A stretch of 64,000 nt of DNA from Paenibacillus sp. YYML68 (GTDB lineage: Bacteria; Bacillota; Bacilli; Paenibacillales; NBRC-103111), in the NCBI RefSeq assembly GCF_027923405.1, contig NZ_BQYI01000001.1:1276001-1340000 (forward strand), written 5' to 3'. The translations under genes were made by a program, and so were the position numbers. Below, piece after piece: positions 18,010 to 26,096 of this stretch. How positions within the stretch are numbered: position 1 is the stretch's first letter; each line of letters begins with the position of its first letter. The notes beneath the pieces were generated by a model that saw only the letters and a program-made list of their open reading frames with translations, was not told where the DNA came from and did not search any database.

Positions 18010-18180
18010 TGGGGCGAACCAGTTGCGGTGTTTATGTTCAACCTAGTGAAAGGTTAGGGTAGTGAATCACCTTGTCGGATTTTCCACAGCTCTCCATACA
18101 TTCTGCGTCTTGCAAACGATCGATACCTAGGTCTATGATGGAAGAAAGGATGTTGTACGATCGCAGAGGAGGCTATCGGA

Positions 18181-19161
18181 ATGAATAAAGTACGATGGGG
18201 AATGATCGGCTGTGGCAATGTGACCGAGGTGAAGAGCGGTCCGGCCTTCAAGCTCGTCCCGCATTCGGAGCTCGTGGCCGTCATGAGGCGGGATGCTGCG
18301 CTTGCAGCGGATTACGCACGCCGTCATCAGGTGCCGCGCTGGTACTGTGACGCAGAGGAGCTGATTCACGATCCGGAGGTCGATGCGATCTATATCGCGA
18401 CACCTCCTTCTACGCATATGGCGTATACGCTGGCTGCTGCGAAGGCGGGCAAGCCTGTATATGTCGAGAAGCCGATGGCTGTGAATGCGATCGAGGCTCA
18501 AGCGATGATCGACGCTTGCCGTGCGGCGAACGTTCCGCTGTATGTAGCGTTCTACCGCAGGGCGCTGCCGCGCTTCCAGAAGGTGAAGGAGCTGCTGGCC
18601 GAAGGAGCGGTCGGCGAGCTTCGTTATGTGACGACGGTGCAGTACCAGACAGCGTTGAACGTAGCTGATGGGGGAGCACTGCCGTGGCGCGTGCAGCCAG
18701 AGCTGTCAGGCGGCGGTCTCTTCTATGATCTGGCGAGCCATACGCTCGACCTGCTCGATCACTTGCTCGGCCCGATCGCCGAGGTGCAAGGCTTTGCCTC
18801 GAATCAGGCTGGCCTGTATCGTGCCGAAGACATCGTCACGGGCACGTACCGATTCGAGTCAGGCGTTCATGCGGTCGGGACGTGGTGCTTCTCCGCGTAT
18901 GCACGCGAGGACCGTAACGAGCTCGTCGGCAGCAAGGGAAAGCTCGTCTTCTCCACGTTCGGTCACGAGCCGATTCGACTCGAGACGGCTGAAGGTGTGC
19001 AGGAGTGGGCGTTCGAGGCGCCGAAGCATATTCAGCAGCCGCTCATCGAGACGGTCGTGCAGGACATTCTAGGTCTTGGCACCTGTTCGAGCACAGGCGC
19101 ATCGGCCATCCGCACGAACCGGGTGATGGACCAGATGGCAGGCAGCTACTATTCCCGATAA
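18181..19161 (+). CDS. Gfo/Idh/MocA-family oxidoreductase
   Basis: 326 residues. NAD(P)-binding Rossmann start MIGCGNVTEVKSGPAF, the EKPMAVNAIEA motif (Lys of EKP is catalytic in the family), then a C-terminal beta-sheet domain with GGGLFYDLASHTLDLLDHLLG carrying the conserved His. Family members oxidise or epimerise sugars and inositols; the substrate is not readable here. AGAGGAGGCTATCGG precedes ATG 18181. Monocistronic, ending in a strong bidirectional terminator. Confidence 0.9.
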   Translation: MNKVRWGMIGCGNVTEVKSGPAFKLVPHSELVAVMRRDAALAADYARRHQVPRWYCDAEELIHDPEVDAIYIATPPSTHMAYTLAAAKAGKPVYVEKPMAVNAIEAQAMIDACRAANVPLYVAFYRRALPRFQKVKELLAEGAVGELRYVTTVQYQTALNVADGGALPWRVQPELSGGGLFYDLASHTLDLLDHLLGPIAEVQGFASNQAGLYRAEDIVTGTYRFESGVHAVGTWCFSAYAREDRNELVGSKGKLVFSTFGHEPIRLETAEGVQEWAFEAPKHIQQPLIETVVQDILGLGTCSSTGASAIRTNRVMDQMAGSYYSR

Positions 19162-19171
19162 GTCGAATGAA

Positions 19172-19249
19172 TAACAACGAAGCCCCAAGAGATCCGCATC
19201 GTCAGCATAGCTCGACTAGCGGATTGTCTCTTGGGGCTTTTCGTTGTTC
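19172..19249. terminator. Strong bidirectional terminator between converging genes
   Basis: A long stem: AACAACGA plus AGCCCCAAGAGA (19173-19192) pairs with TCTCTTGGGGCT plus TCGTTGTT (19227-19248), with a T-rich stretch within the right arm. It serves the Gfo/Idh gene and trxB. Confidence 0.85.
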
Positions 19250-19278
19250 CTTACGGATTAGCATGCACCTGCGAACCC

Positions 19279-20232
19279 TTACTTGCTCAGGCTGACGCTC
19301 CAGTCGTGTACCATATGGCCCTCAAGGAACTTCTCGCACTCGAGCGCTGCCATACAGCCGCTGCCTGCTGCTGTGATCGCTTGGCGGTACTTGCTGTCCT
19401 GCACGTCGCCGCAGGCGAACACGCCCTCGACATTCGTCATCGCTGAGCCTGGCTTCACGAGAATGTAGCCGGTCTCATCCGTCTCGATCTGACCGCCGAG
19501 GAAGGCGGTGTTCGGGCGGTGTCCGATGGCGACGAATATTCCATCTGTTTCCAGAACTTCCTCTTCGCCGGTCTCGTTATTTTTTACCTTCAGTCCCGTG
19601 ACACCCTTGTCGCCAGACAGCACCTCCAGCGGTGTCCGGTTCAGGCCCCATTTGACCTTCTCATTCTCGCGGGCACGGTCCTGCATAATCTTGGAGGCGC
19701 GCAGCTCCTCGCGGCGGTGCACGAGCGTCACCTCGGAGGCGAAGCGGGTCAGGAAGTTCGCTTCCTCCATCGCGGAGTCGCCACCGCCGACGACGATAAT
19801 TTTTTTGCCGCGGAAGAAGAAGCCGTCACAGGTCGCACAGGTGCTCACGCCGCGTCCGATGCTCTCCTTCTCATTCGGGATGCCGAGCAGCTTGGCCGAT
19901 GCGCCTGTAGAGATGATCAGCGACTCGGCGACGAGCTCGCCGATGCCCTCAACCTGCAGCTTGAACGGGCGCTCGGACAGGTCGACGCTGTTCACCCAGC
20001 CGGTGCGGAATTCCGCGCCGAACCGCTCGGCTTGCTTGCGCATATTGGCCATAAGCTCAGGACCCATGATTCCTTCCGGGAAGCCAGGGAAGTTCTCCAC
20101 CTCAGTCGTGGTCGTCAGCTGGCCGCCTGGCTCCGGTCCTTCGATGACGAGCGGGTTCAGGTTAGCGCGTGCGAGGTAGATGGCGGCAGTCAGGCCGGAC
20201 GGTCCTGTGCCGATGACGATGCTTTTGTACAT
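19279..20232 (-). CDS. trxB: Thioredoxin reductase
   Basis: 317 residues from ATG 20232, chosen because GGAGGG precedes it and MYKSIVIGTGPSGLTAA is the TrxB start; the open frame upstream has no ribosome site. FAD motif GTGPSGLTAAIYLARA, redox CATC in STCATCDGFF, an intact NADPH motif VVGGGDSAMEEANFL, HRREELRAS, and FACGDVQDSKYRQAITAAGSG. It reduces thioredoxin with NADPH in the cytoplasm. Unlike the flavoprotein at 17.1 kb, it retains every TrxB motif. Confidence 0.95.
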   Translation of the reverse strand: MYKSIVIGTGPSGLTAAIYLARANLNPLVIEGPEPGGQLTTTTEVENFPGFPEGIMGPELMANMRKQAERFGAEFRTGWVNSVDLSERPFKLQVEGIGELVAESLIISTGASAKLLGIPNEKESIGRGVSTCATCDGFFFRGKKIIVVGGGDSAMEEANFLTRFASEVTLVHRREELRASKIMQDRARENEKVKWGLNRTPLEVLSGDKGVTGLKVKNNETGEEEVLETDGIFVAIGHRPNTAFLGGQIETDETGYILVKPGSAMTNVEGVFACGDVQDSKYRQAITAAGSGCMAALECEKFLEGHMVHDWSVSLSK

Positions 20233-20513
20233 AGTAATACCCTCCATGTGTATAAGTGGTTTGTTATGTATTATATCAATCGGTGGTGCGAGCGCGCATG
20301 ATCGGATTATGATGGTTTGATGAAGATCCGATGAAGACGCGCTGGCGATCGTTCCACTCGAAGGCCGAGATGGAAGCAGCCCCCTATATGTAGTATAGCG
20401 ATATATGGCTCTTTGCACTACCCAACCTCAACCGATTTTGATACATTGTAGACACGATTGGACAATCAGCTCTCAGCTGCATAGCATGAGCCAATATAAC
20501 GGGGGGATGAACC

Positions 20514-22169
20514 ATGTATAAGCTCCTATTGGTAGAGGATGAAGAGGACGTACGCGAGGGCATCGTTCAAGAGATCGATTGGGCGGCGTACGGCTTCGAG
20601 ATTGTCGACACGGCGGAGAATGGCAAGGAGGCGATGGAGCTTGTCGAGCGGTGGGCGCCAGATGTGGTCGTCACCGACATTCGGATGCCATTCATGGATG
20701 GACTTGCGCTGTCCGCGTGGCTGCGGGAGCAATATCCGGCGATCCGAATCATCATTCTGACAGGCTTCGACGAGTTCGAATATGCGCAGAAGGCGATTCG
20801 GCTCCATATTGATGAATACGTGCTTAAGCCTTTTTCCGCGCAGGAATTGATTGATGTGCTACTCCGTATCAAGCTTAAGATCGATGAGGATACAGACCGG
20901 ATGAAGAATTTGCATACCTTGGAGGAGCATTACCGCCAAAGCTTGCCTGTTCTCCGCGAAGTATTCTTGTCTTCCCTTGTCACTCATAAGCTGCCTCGCC
21001 AGCAGGTGACGGATAAGGCGGCCAGCTACGAATTGGATCTGGACGCTCAGTCGTACGCCGTGTCTGTCATTAGTATCGACAAGCCCGATGAGAACGGGAA
21101 CGAGCGCGCCGACATAATCGGTCGGAATTCGCTTAAATACTCGCAGAATATGGAATTGAAGGCGTTCGCAGCGCTAAATATTTCCGGGGAAATTGTCACA
21201 AAGCATCAGCTAGGTCTCATCTTCGTCCATCACAGTGAGCTCGTGGTCCTCTCGATGTGCAGGTCAGGCAGCCCCGAGCAGCTGCTCCCAAGCACACTTG
21301 CTGTACTAGAGGAAATTCGACAGAGTATTGAAAAGTATTTGAAGCTTACGGTCACGATCGGCGTCGGAACGGTACGCTATGATGTGACTGAGCTGTCCTA
21401 TTCGTATAAGGACGCCGTCCGTGCGCTCGATTATCGTCTTGTACTGGGCGGTAATCGACTTATCTACATCGGAGATGTGGAGTCGCGTCATGTCGACAAG
21501 CTCGTCTTCGATGAGCTGAAGGAGCAATCGCTCATTCGCTGCTTGAAGGTGGGGACCTTGCAGGAGATTCAATCTACCGTCCATAGCTTGTTCGACGAGC
21601 TTACGGATGCGCACGTGTCCGTCAAGGATTGTCACATCTACCTGCTGGAGCTGCTGACGGCGGTGCTGAAGGCGGCGAAGGACGCCCGTGCGGATCTCGA
21701 TGCGATCTTCGGCGCGGACTTCAGTCCGCTCGCGGAGCTGCATCGGCTGGCGAATTTGCAGGAGGCGAGAGGCTGGATGCTCGGCTTATGCACGCGGCTG
21801 ACGCAGAGCATCGCGTCGGATCGGCAATCGTCATACAGCTCACTTGTCGAGCAGGCGAAGGCGTTCACACTCACTCATTACCACGACAGCGACATCTCGA
21901 TCCATAAGGTGTGCGGACATTTGCACATTAGTGCGGGGTACTTCAGCAGCATTTTCAAGAAAGAAACAAAGCTGACGTTCGGCGCGTACCTGATGCACAT
22001 TCGGATGGAGGCGGCGAAGGAGCTGCTGCGGACGACAGATATGAAAGCGTTTGAAATCGCTGAGAAGGTCGGCTACACAGAGCCGAACTACTTCAGCTTC
22101 TGCTTCCGCAAGCATGTCGGCATCTCGCCGAAGGAATACCGCGCTGCCGTAGAGGGCGGCTCGTCATGA
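20514..22169 (+). CDS. YesN-like response regulator with AraC-type DNA-binding domain
   Basis: 551 residues. Receiver: LLVEDEEDVREGI, phosphoacceptor Asp in VVVTDIRMPFMDG, ILTGFDEFEYAQKA, YVLKPFSAQEL. A long middle region of the YesN/GGDEF-like type (VTIGVGTVRYDVTELSYSYKDA), then two AraC HTH motifs at the C-terminus (ISIHKVCGHLHISAGYFSSIFKKE; AFEIAEKVGYTEPNYFSFCFRK). It overlaps the YesM-type kinase gene by 4 bp. Together with the kinase and the sugar-binding lipoprotein it probably controls the mgl genes 4 kb downstream. Confidence 0.93.
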   Translation: MYKLLLVEDEEDVREGIVQEIDWAAYGFEIVDTAENGKEAMELVERWAPDVVVTDIRMPFMDGLALSAWLREQYPAIRIIILTGFDEFEYAQKAIRLHIDEYVLKPFSAQELIDVLLRIKLKIDEDTDRMKNLHTLEEHYRQSLPVLREVFLSSLVTHKLPRQQVTDKAASYELDLDAQSYAVSVISIDKPDENGNERADIIGRNSLKYSQNMELKAFAALNISGEIVTKHQLGLIFVHHSELVVLSMCRSGSPEQLLPSTLAVLEEIRQSIEKYLKLTVTIGVGTVRYDVTELSYSYKDAVRALDYRLVLGGNRLIYIGDVESRHVDKLVFDELKEQSLIRCLKVGTLQEIQSTVHSLFDELTDAHVSVKDCHIYLLELLTAVLKAAKDARADLDAIFGADFSPLAELHRLANLQEARGWMLGLCTRLTQSIASDRQSSYSSLVEQAKAFTLTHYHDSDISIHKVCGHLHISAGYFSSIFKKETKLTFGAYLMHIRMEAAKELLRTTDMKAFEIAEKVGYTEPNYFSFCFRKHVGISPKEYRAAVEGGSS

Positions 22170-23986
22170 GTGCTCGTCGAGGGGCTGCAGAGCGGCTGAC
22201 ACGTCTTGTGCAGCGTATCGTCGACACGTGGCGCGGGAAAAGTATCCAGTTCCTCTTGACCGCTTCCTTCACCTTCATCACGCTGCTGGCGATCGTCATT
22301 GTCAGCGGGATGTTGTACAACAAATTTGCCCGTACGGCCGAGGACAACGCCTTCATCAGCAACGAGCAAATTGTCGAGCAGGTGAAGTACAATCTGGAGA
22401 TCTACCTGCACAATATGGCGCAGCTGTTCACGGCTGTCGATCGGAGGCTGCAGTCGGCGGACGGCAAGTCGGAGGAGCGGGTGCTGGAGCAGGTCGAGGC
22501 GTTATTCGAATCGCGGAGCGATGTTGTGTCGATGGGACTGTTCCGCTCGAACGGGACGCTGCTTGGGAGCCTCCCCGACGTTCCGATGCGCCGTAATACG
22601 GGGCTGACCGAGCAGAGCTGGTTCCGGGGAGCGCTGGAGGCGCCGGATCACCTCACCTTCTCGCTGCCTCACGTGCAGAATCTGTACAAGGGCGAGTATA
22701 AGTGGGTCGTGTCGATGAGCAAGGCGATGACGATTACGCGGCAAGGCAAGCCCGAGCAGGTCGTGCTGCTGATCGATGTTAATTTCAAGACGATCGACGA
22801 TCTGCTGCGGCGAGTCAGTCTTGGCAAGAAGGGCTACGTCTACATTATCGACGAGTCGGCGGGCAATATGGTGTACCATCCGCAGCAGCAGCTCATCTAT
22901 GCAGGCTTGAAGTATGAGAATGTCGAGCAGGCGCTGAAGTACACGTATGGTCGTTATGTCGACGAGTCTAGCGGAGAGAAGCGGCTGATTACGATCAAGA
23001 CGGTGAACAATATCGGCTGGAAAATAATCGGCGTCTCGTACATGGACGAGCTCGTGACGACGCGTCGGGAGGTCGGAGCGTTCCTCGTGTGGCTGCTGCT
23101 GTTCGTCATCGTGCTCGTGCTGCTCATCTCGATGTTCATGTCGGCTCGCATCTCGATGCCGATCAAGCGGCTAGAGCGGTCGATGCGCAAGGTTGAGCAG
23201 GGCGACTTCGACATTCATCTCGAGGTGCAAGGGGATGATGAGGTCGGGCGGCTGTCGCGCCGCTTCAACTTGACCGTCGTGCGCATCCGTGAGCTGATGA
23301 GCCAGATTATCGTCGAGCAGGAGGCGAAGCGCAAGGGAGAGCTTGAGGTGCTGCAGGCGCAGATCAATCCGCATTTTCTATACAATACGTTGAACTCTGT
23401 TGTACGGATGGTGGGCAGCGGCAAGAGCGAGGACGTCGTGACGATGATTACGTCGCTGTCGAAGTTTTTCCGTATCAGTCTCAGCAAGGGGAAGCCAGTT
23501 ATTACGGTGCAGGAGGAGCTCGAGCATGTGCGTCATTACTTGACGATTCAGAAAATGCGCTACAAGCGCAAGTTCGACTTCGCGATCCGTGCGGACGACG
23601 AGGTGCTCGCTTGCCGAACGCTGAAGCTCGTGCTGCAGCCTGCTGTGGAGAACGCGATCTACCACGCGATCGAGATGATGGTCGATGAAGGCTTCATCGA
23701 CGTGACGGCCCAGCGCGTCGGCAGCCGGGTCCGTCTGCAGGTGCAGGACAACGGGCCCGGCATTGCGCCTGACAAGCTGCCGCAGCTACTGCAAGGCAAC
23801 GTGACAAGCGTCGAAGGCTCCGGCGTCGGTCTGCGCAACGTGCATGAGCGGCTGCGACTGCAGTTCGGGGAGCCGTATGGGGTAGAGCTCGATAGCGAGC
23901 TGGAGGTCGGAACGACCGTTACGCTGTGGCTGCCGTATGAGCTGGAGGCGAGTGCTACGAGAGAAGGGGAGTCGGGATGCGTATAG
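22166..23986 (+). CDS. YesM-like sensor histidine kinase
   Basis: 606 residues. TM1 at about 28-50, an extracellular dCache-like domain (SMGLFRSNGTLLGS, KKGYVYIIDESAGNMVYHP), TM2 at about 305-325, HAMP (RISMPIKRLERSMRKVEQGDFDIHLEVQG), then His_kinase with QINPHFLYNTLNSVVRM (phosphoacceptor His) and HATPase with N box (QPAVENAIYHAIE), DNGPGI and GVGLRNVHERL. Overlaps the regulator gene upstream by 4 bp and the sugar-binding protein downstream by 10 bp, so the three proteins are made together. Typical Paenibacillus carbohydrate-sensing kinase. Confidence 0.93.
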   Translation: MSARRGAAERLTRLVQRIVDTWRGKSIQFLLTASFTFITLLAIVIVSGMLYNKFARTAEDNAFISNEQIVEQVKYNLEIYLHNMAQLFTAVDRRLQSADGKSEERVLEQVEALFESRSDVVSMGLFRSNGTLLGSLPDVPMRRNTGLTEQSWFRGALEAPDHLTFSLPHVQNLYKGEYKWVVSMSKAMTITRQGKPEQVVLLIDVNFKTIDDLLRRVSLGKKGYVYIIDESAGNMVYHPQQQLIYAGLKYENVEQALKYTYGRYVDESSGEKRLITIKTVNNIGWKIIGVSYMDELVTTRREVGAFLVWLLLFVIVLVLLISMFMSARISMPIKRLERSMRKVEQGDFDIHLEVQGDDEVGRLSRRFNLTVVRIRELMSQIIVEQEAKRKGELEVLQAQINPHFLYNTLNSVVRMVGSGKSEDVVTMITSLSKFFRISLSKGKPVITVQEELEHVRHYLTIQKMRYKRKFDFAIRADDEVLACRTLKLVLQPAVENAIYHAIEMMVDEGFIDVTAQRVGSRVRLQVQDNGPGIAPDKLPQLLQGNVTSVEGSGVGLRNVHERLRLQFGEPYGVELDSELEVGTTVTLWLPYELEASATREGESGCV

Positions 23987-25035
23987 GTGGTGCGACAGAG
24001 GTGCTAGTGCGGCTCGGGGTTACTGGGGAGGTAAAGCATACAAGCCATCGCCGCCTTACTTCGCGGCTAGCTGTATTCCTGCTAGCGGCAGGGCTACTGC
24101 TCACGCTCTCCGGCTGCAACGGGTCGGACTATGATACGAAGCCGCACCGGAGTCAGGAGCAGCGTCAGATCGCGCTCGTGCTGAAGAGTCAGACGAGCGA
24201 CTTCTGGAAGACGGTTCGGACTGGAGCGGAGGCGGCGGCCAAGGAGTTCAACGTCGAGCTGTTCGTCGAGGCCGCATCGGGCGAGGAGGACGTGCAGGAG
24301 CAGCTGCAGCTTGTCGAGCAGGCTGTACACTACAAGCGGGATGCGATCGTGCTTGCGGCCAACGACGGGATGGCGCTCGCCGCGCCGGTGAACCGGGCAG
24401 CTGCTGCAGGCATACCGGTCATCTCCATCGACACCGAGCTGCACGAAGCGAAGACGGCCGCCTTCATCGGCATCGACCACTACGACGCCGGGCGCAAGGC
24501 AGGGGAGAAGCTGGCCGCGCTGCTCGGCGGTGCAGGACGCGTCGCCATCGTCAGCTTCAGACCGGAGCTGCGCCATACGGCAGAGCGCGAGCGCGGCGTA
24601 TTGGAGGCGCTGCAGCGTCATCCGGGCATCCGCGTCATCGCCAAGGCGCACTGCACCTCCAGCGAGACGCTGTGCGTCGAACAGGCGCGGGAGCTGCTGG
24701 AGGACGATGAGCCTGTGAATGGCATCGCAGCGCTGCATGCGGTATCGTCGCTCGGCGTCGCCCGCGAGCTCGAGCGTCTCGGTCTGCAGGGCCAGGTGCA
24801 GGTCGTCACCTTCGACAGCACGCAGGAGGACATCGAATATTTACAGGAGGGTGTGATCCAAGCGACCGTCGTTCAGAATCCGTTCACCATGGGCTACCTC
24901 GGCGTGAAGTACGCCGTCGACGCCCTGCAGGGTGCGAAGCTGCCTGAGCGCTACGACACTGGTACGACGGTGATTGATCAGCACAATATGTTCTGGACGG
25001 ATAATCAGAAGCGGCTGTTTCCGTTTGTGAAGTGA
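23977..25035 (+). CDS. Sugar-binding lipoprotein, probable sensor partner of the YesM/YesN pair
   Basis: 352 residues. A hydrophobic signal segment ends in a lipobox (LLLTLSGCNG). Then a periplasmic-binding-protein class I fold: IALVLKSQTSDFWKTVRTGAE, DAIVLAANDG, IPVISIDTEL, FIGIDHYDAGRKAGEKLA, and the C-terminal GYLGVKYAVDAL. It overlaps the kinase gene, while mglB, mglA and mglC lie about 1 kb away with their own binding protein. This one is therefore more likely to present a sugar to the kinase than to feed a transporter; that role is inference. The start at 23977 gives an unusually long pre-signal leader; in-frame GTG codons nearby could be the real start. Confidence 0.82.
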   Translation: MRIGGATEVLVRLGVTGEVKHTSHRRLTSRLAVFLLAAGLLLTLSGCNGSDYDTKPHRSQEQRQIALVLKSQTSDFWKTVRTGAEAAAKEFNVELFVEAASGEEDVQEQLQLVEQAVHYKRDAIVLAANDGMALAAPVNRAAAAGIPVISIDTELHEAKTAAFIGIDHYDAGRKAGEKLAALLGGAGRVAIVSFRPELRHTAERERGVLEALQRHPGIRVIAKAHCTSSETLCVEQARELLEDDEPVNGIAALHAVSSLGVARELERLGLQGQVQVVTFDSTQEDIEYLQEGVIQATVVQNPFTMGYLGVKYAVDALQGAKLPERYDTGTTVIDQHNMFWTDNQKRLFPFVK

Positions 25036-25180
25036 GTGGAGTGGGTTTCATACCAATTAGCACATTTCAAGGTGCCTTGGGGGGTTGATCCTGGGGCTGA
25101 GGGTGATCAGATATAGGGATAGCCTTCAGGGATAAAGATCGATACGAACAAACATTCTATCAACTATTGGAATGATGTGG

Positions 25181-25186
25181 TAGAAT
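25181..25186 (+). promoter_or_regulatory. Extended -10 promoter of the small toxin gene
   Basis: TAGAAT preceded by TGG (extended -10). The -35 is poor. It lies about 60 bp before the toxin start. Confidence 0.45.
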
Positions 25187-25244
25187 AATAGAGTACAATT
25201 GAATCTTGGGTGGGCATGGTTTCCCTTCGGAAGGAGGTGAAGCC

Positions 25245-25340
25245 ATGGAAGTTAAAGATGCATTACAACTCATGTTCCAATTTGGAATGTTTGTCCTTGC
25301 ACTTTTAACGTACATCGTGATGATCATCAAGAGAAAGTAA
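25245..25340 (+). CDS. Small hydrophobic Hol-Tox-like type I toxin
   Basis: 31-residue peptide: charged start MEVKDALQLM, one hydrophobic helix (FQFGMFVLALLTYIVMII) and a KRK tail. Size and layout match the 'putative holin-like toxin' class of Bacillus/Paenibacillus type I systems (relatives of BsrG/BsrE/TxpA). AAGGAGGTGAAGCC precedes the ATG, but part of that site can fold in a small hairpin (CCTT 25224-25227 with AAGG 25231-25234). The 5' leader CTTGGGTGGG (25205-25214) can also pair with CCCACCCCAAG just after the stop (25344-25354), the 5'-3' lock expected of such mRNAs. Membrane toxicity is inferred, not shown. Confidence 0.7.
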   Translation: MEVKDALQLMFQFGMFVLALLTYIVMIIKRK

Positions 25341-25378
25341 AAACCCACCCCAAGGTTGACATGCCGAAGGTGGGTTTT
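25340..25378. terminator. Bidirectional hairpin at the end of the toxin reading frame
   Basis: AAAACCCACC (25340-25349) and GGTGGGTTTT (25369-25378): A- and T-tracts on both sides, so it can terminate transcripts in either direction. Confidence 0.75.
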
Positions 25379-25425
25379 TGTCCTTTTGACTAGAGGGGAT
25401 AACCCCATCCAAGCCAACTGTATAG

Positions 25426-25451
25426 CCGAGTGTTCGCTGCACTCGGTTTTT
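25426..25451 (+). terminator. Second terminator of the toxin mRNA
   Basis: CCGAGTG (25426-25432) / CACTCGG (25440-25446) followed by TTTTT. The toxin transcript and antisense RNA would overlap between this site and the bidirectional hairpin. Confidence 0.75.
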
Positions 25452-25508
25452 CTTATAAAGATCATATCATAATTAAAAGACGATGAAAACCCGAGAATAC
25501 GAAGTAAT

Positions 25509-25532
25509 GAATAAAGACCTGAATAAAGACCT
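25509..25532 (+). repeat. Tandem 12-bp direct repeat
   Basis: GAATAAAGACCT occurs twice without interruption (25509-25520, 25521-25532). No function visible. Confidence 0.8.
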
Positions 25533-25576
25533 ATTTAACCTTGTCAAGGAATTTTTCGAGTAGCTCGAAGAAGGCC

Positions 25577-25705
25577 GGATCATCCTATAACACCGTATTC
25601 ACGCTGCGGCTCCTGTGGAGTCTTGGTCTGCCCGAAGCTAACTCGGAGAAGCGGAATCAGGCAGACAACCCTGCGAGGCTAAGTGGCGGAGCCACTGGAT
25701 GATCC
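25577..25705. other. Possible structured RNA or fossil element with nested inverted repeats
   Basis: Outer stem GGATCATCC (25577-25585) / GGATGATCC (25697-25705). An inner stem GTCTGCC (25626-25632) / GGCAGAC (25660-25666). Hairpins CTCC-TGT-GGAG (25610-25620) and GTGGC-GGA-GCCAC (25683-25695). An alternative pairing joins GGCTCC (25608-25613) with GGAGCC (25688-25693). No open frame covers it. The rod-with-bubble layout loosely recalls 6S RNA, but I cannot assign a family. Confidence 0.35.
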
Positions 25706-25894
25706 TTTAGAGGTGTTAAGATCAACTGCACCAATAGATCGATAGATGAGGCGTATGGCCTGATCTTCAATTGGATGAAGGAGAATGGGTATGCTCAGAA
25801 ATTTCTGGACAATTCGTTCCCTATAGAGATTTATTATCTGGAAGATCATGTGGACGAAGAATATGTAGAGATTCTAATTCCAGTCAGAGCTTGA
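25703..25894 (+). pseudogene. C-terminal fragment of a GyrI-like/AraC effector-binding domain
   Basis: A 63-codon open stretch without a start codon ends in the sequence DEAYGLIFNWMKENGY, then IEIYYLEDHVDEEYVEILIPVRA. This is the last helix and strands of the GyrI-like effector-binding domain found at the C-terminus of MerR/AraC regulators. A TGA closes the frame just upstream and the rest of the gene is missing, so it is a remnant. It ends before a clear bidirectional terminator. Confidence 0.6.
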
Positions 25895-25907
25895 TGAATG
25901 CTTCTCG

Positions 25908-25937
25908 AAAAGCCTGCGGCCCGCGTCGCAGGCTTTT
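25908..25937. terminator. Bidirectional terminator after the GyrI-like remnant
   Basis: AAAAGCCTGCG (25908-25918) / CGCAGGCTTTT (25927-25937), a perfect 11-bp stem with A and T tails. Confidence 0.8.
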
Positions 25938-26096
25938 CATGTTCCATAATGCCCTCTATCGCGAACATATGAGAATTTCAATAGAACAGATGAGGATATT
26001 GCATGTGCTTTGGACCGAAAATCCCACATAATGAAAGACGTAAGCAGCACCACGAGCCGACACACCCACTACAAAGACAAACGGAGGTCTTGATCA

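Larger units (their letters stand above)
25340..25454 (-). ncRNA. Predicted antisense antitoxin RNA overlapping the toxin 3' UTR
   Basis: On the minus strand a promoter -35 TTTTCA (25484-25489) and -10 TATGAT (25461-25466) with a 17-bp spacer would start an RNA near 25454. It would run left to the bidirectional hairpin at 25340-25378, about 115 nt in all, complementary to the 3' end of the toxin mRNA. This matches the RatA/SR4 arrangement. Boundaries are inferred. Confidence 0.5.
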
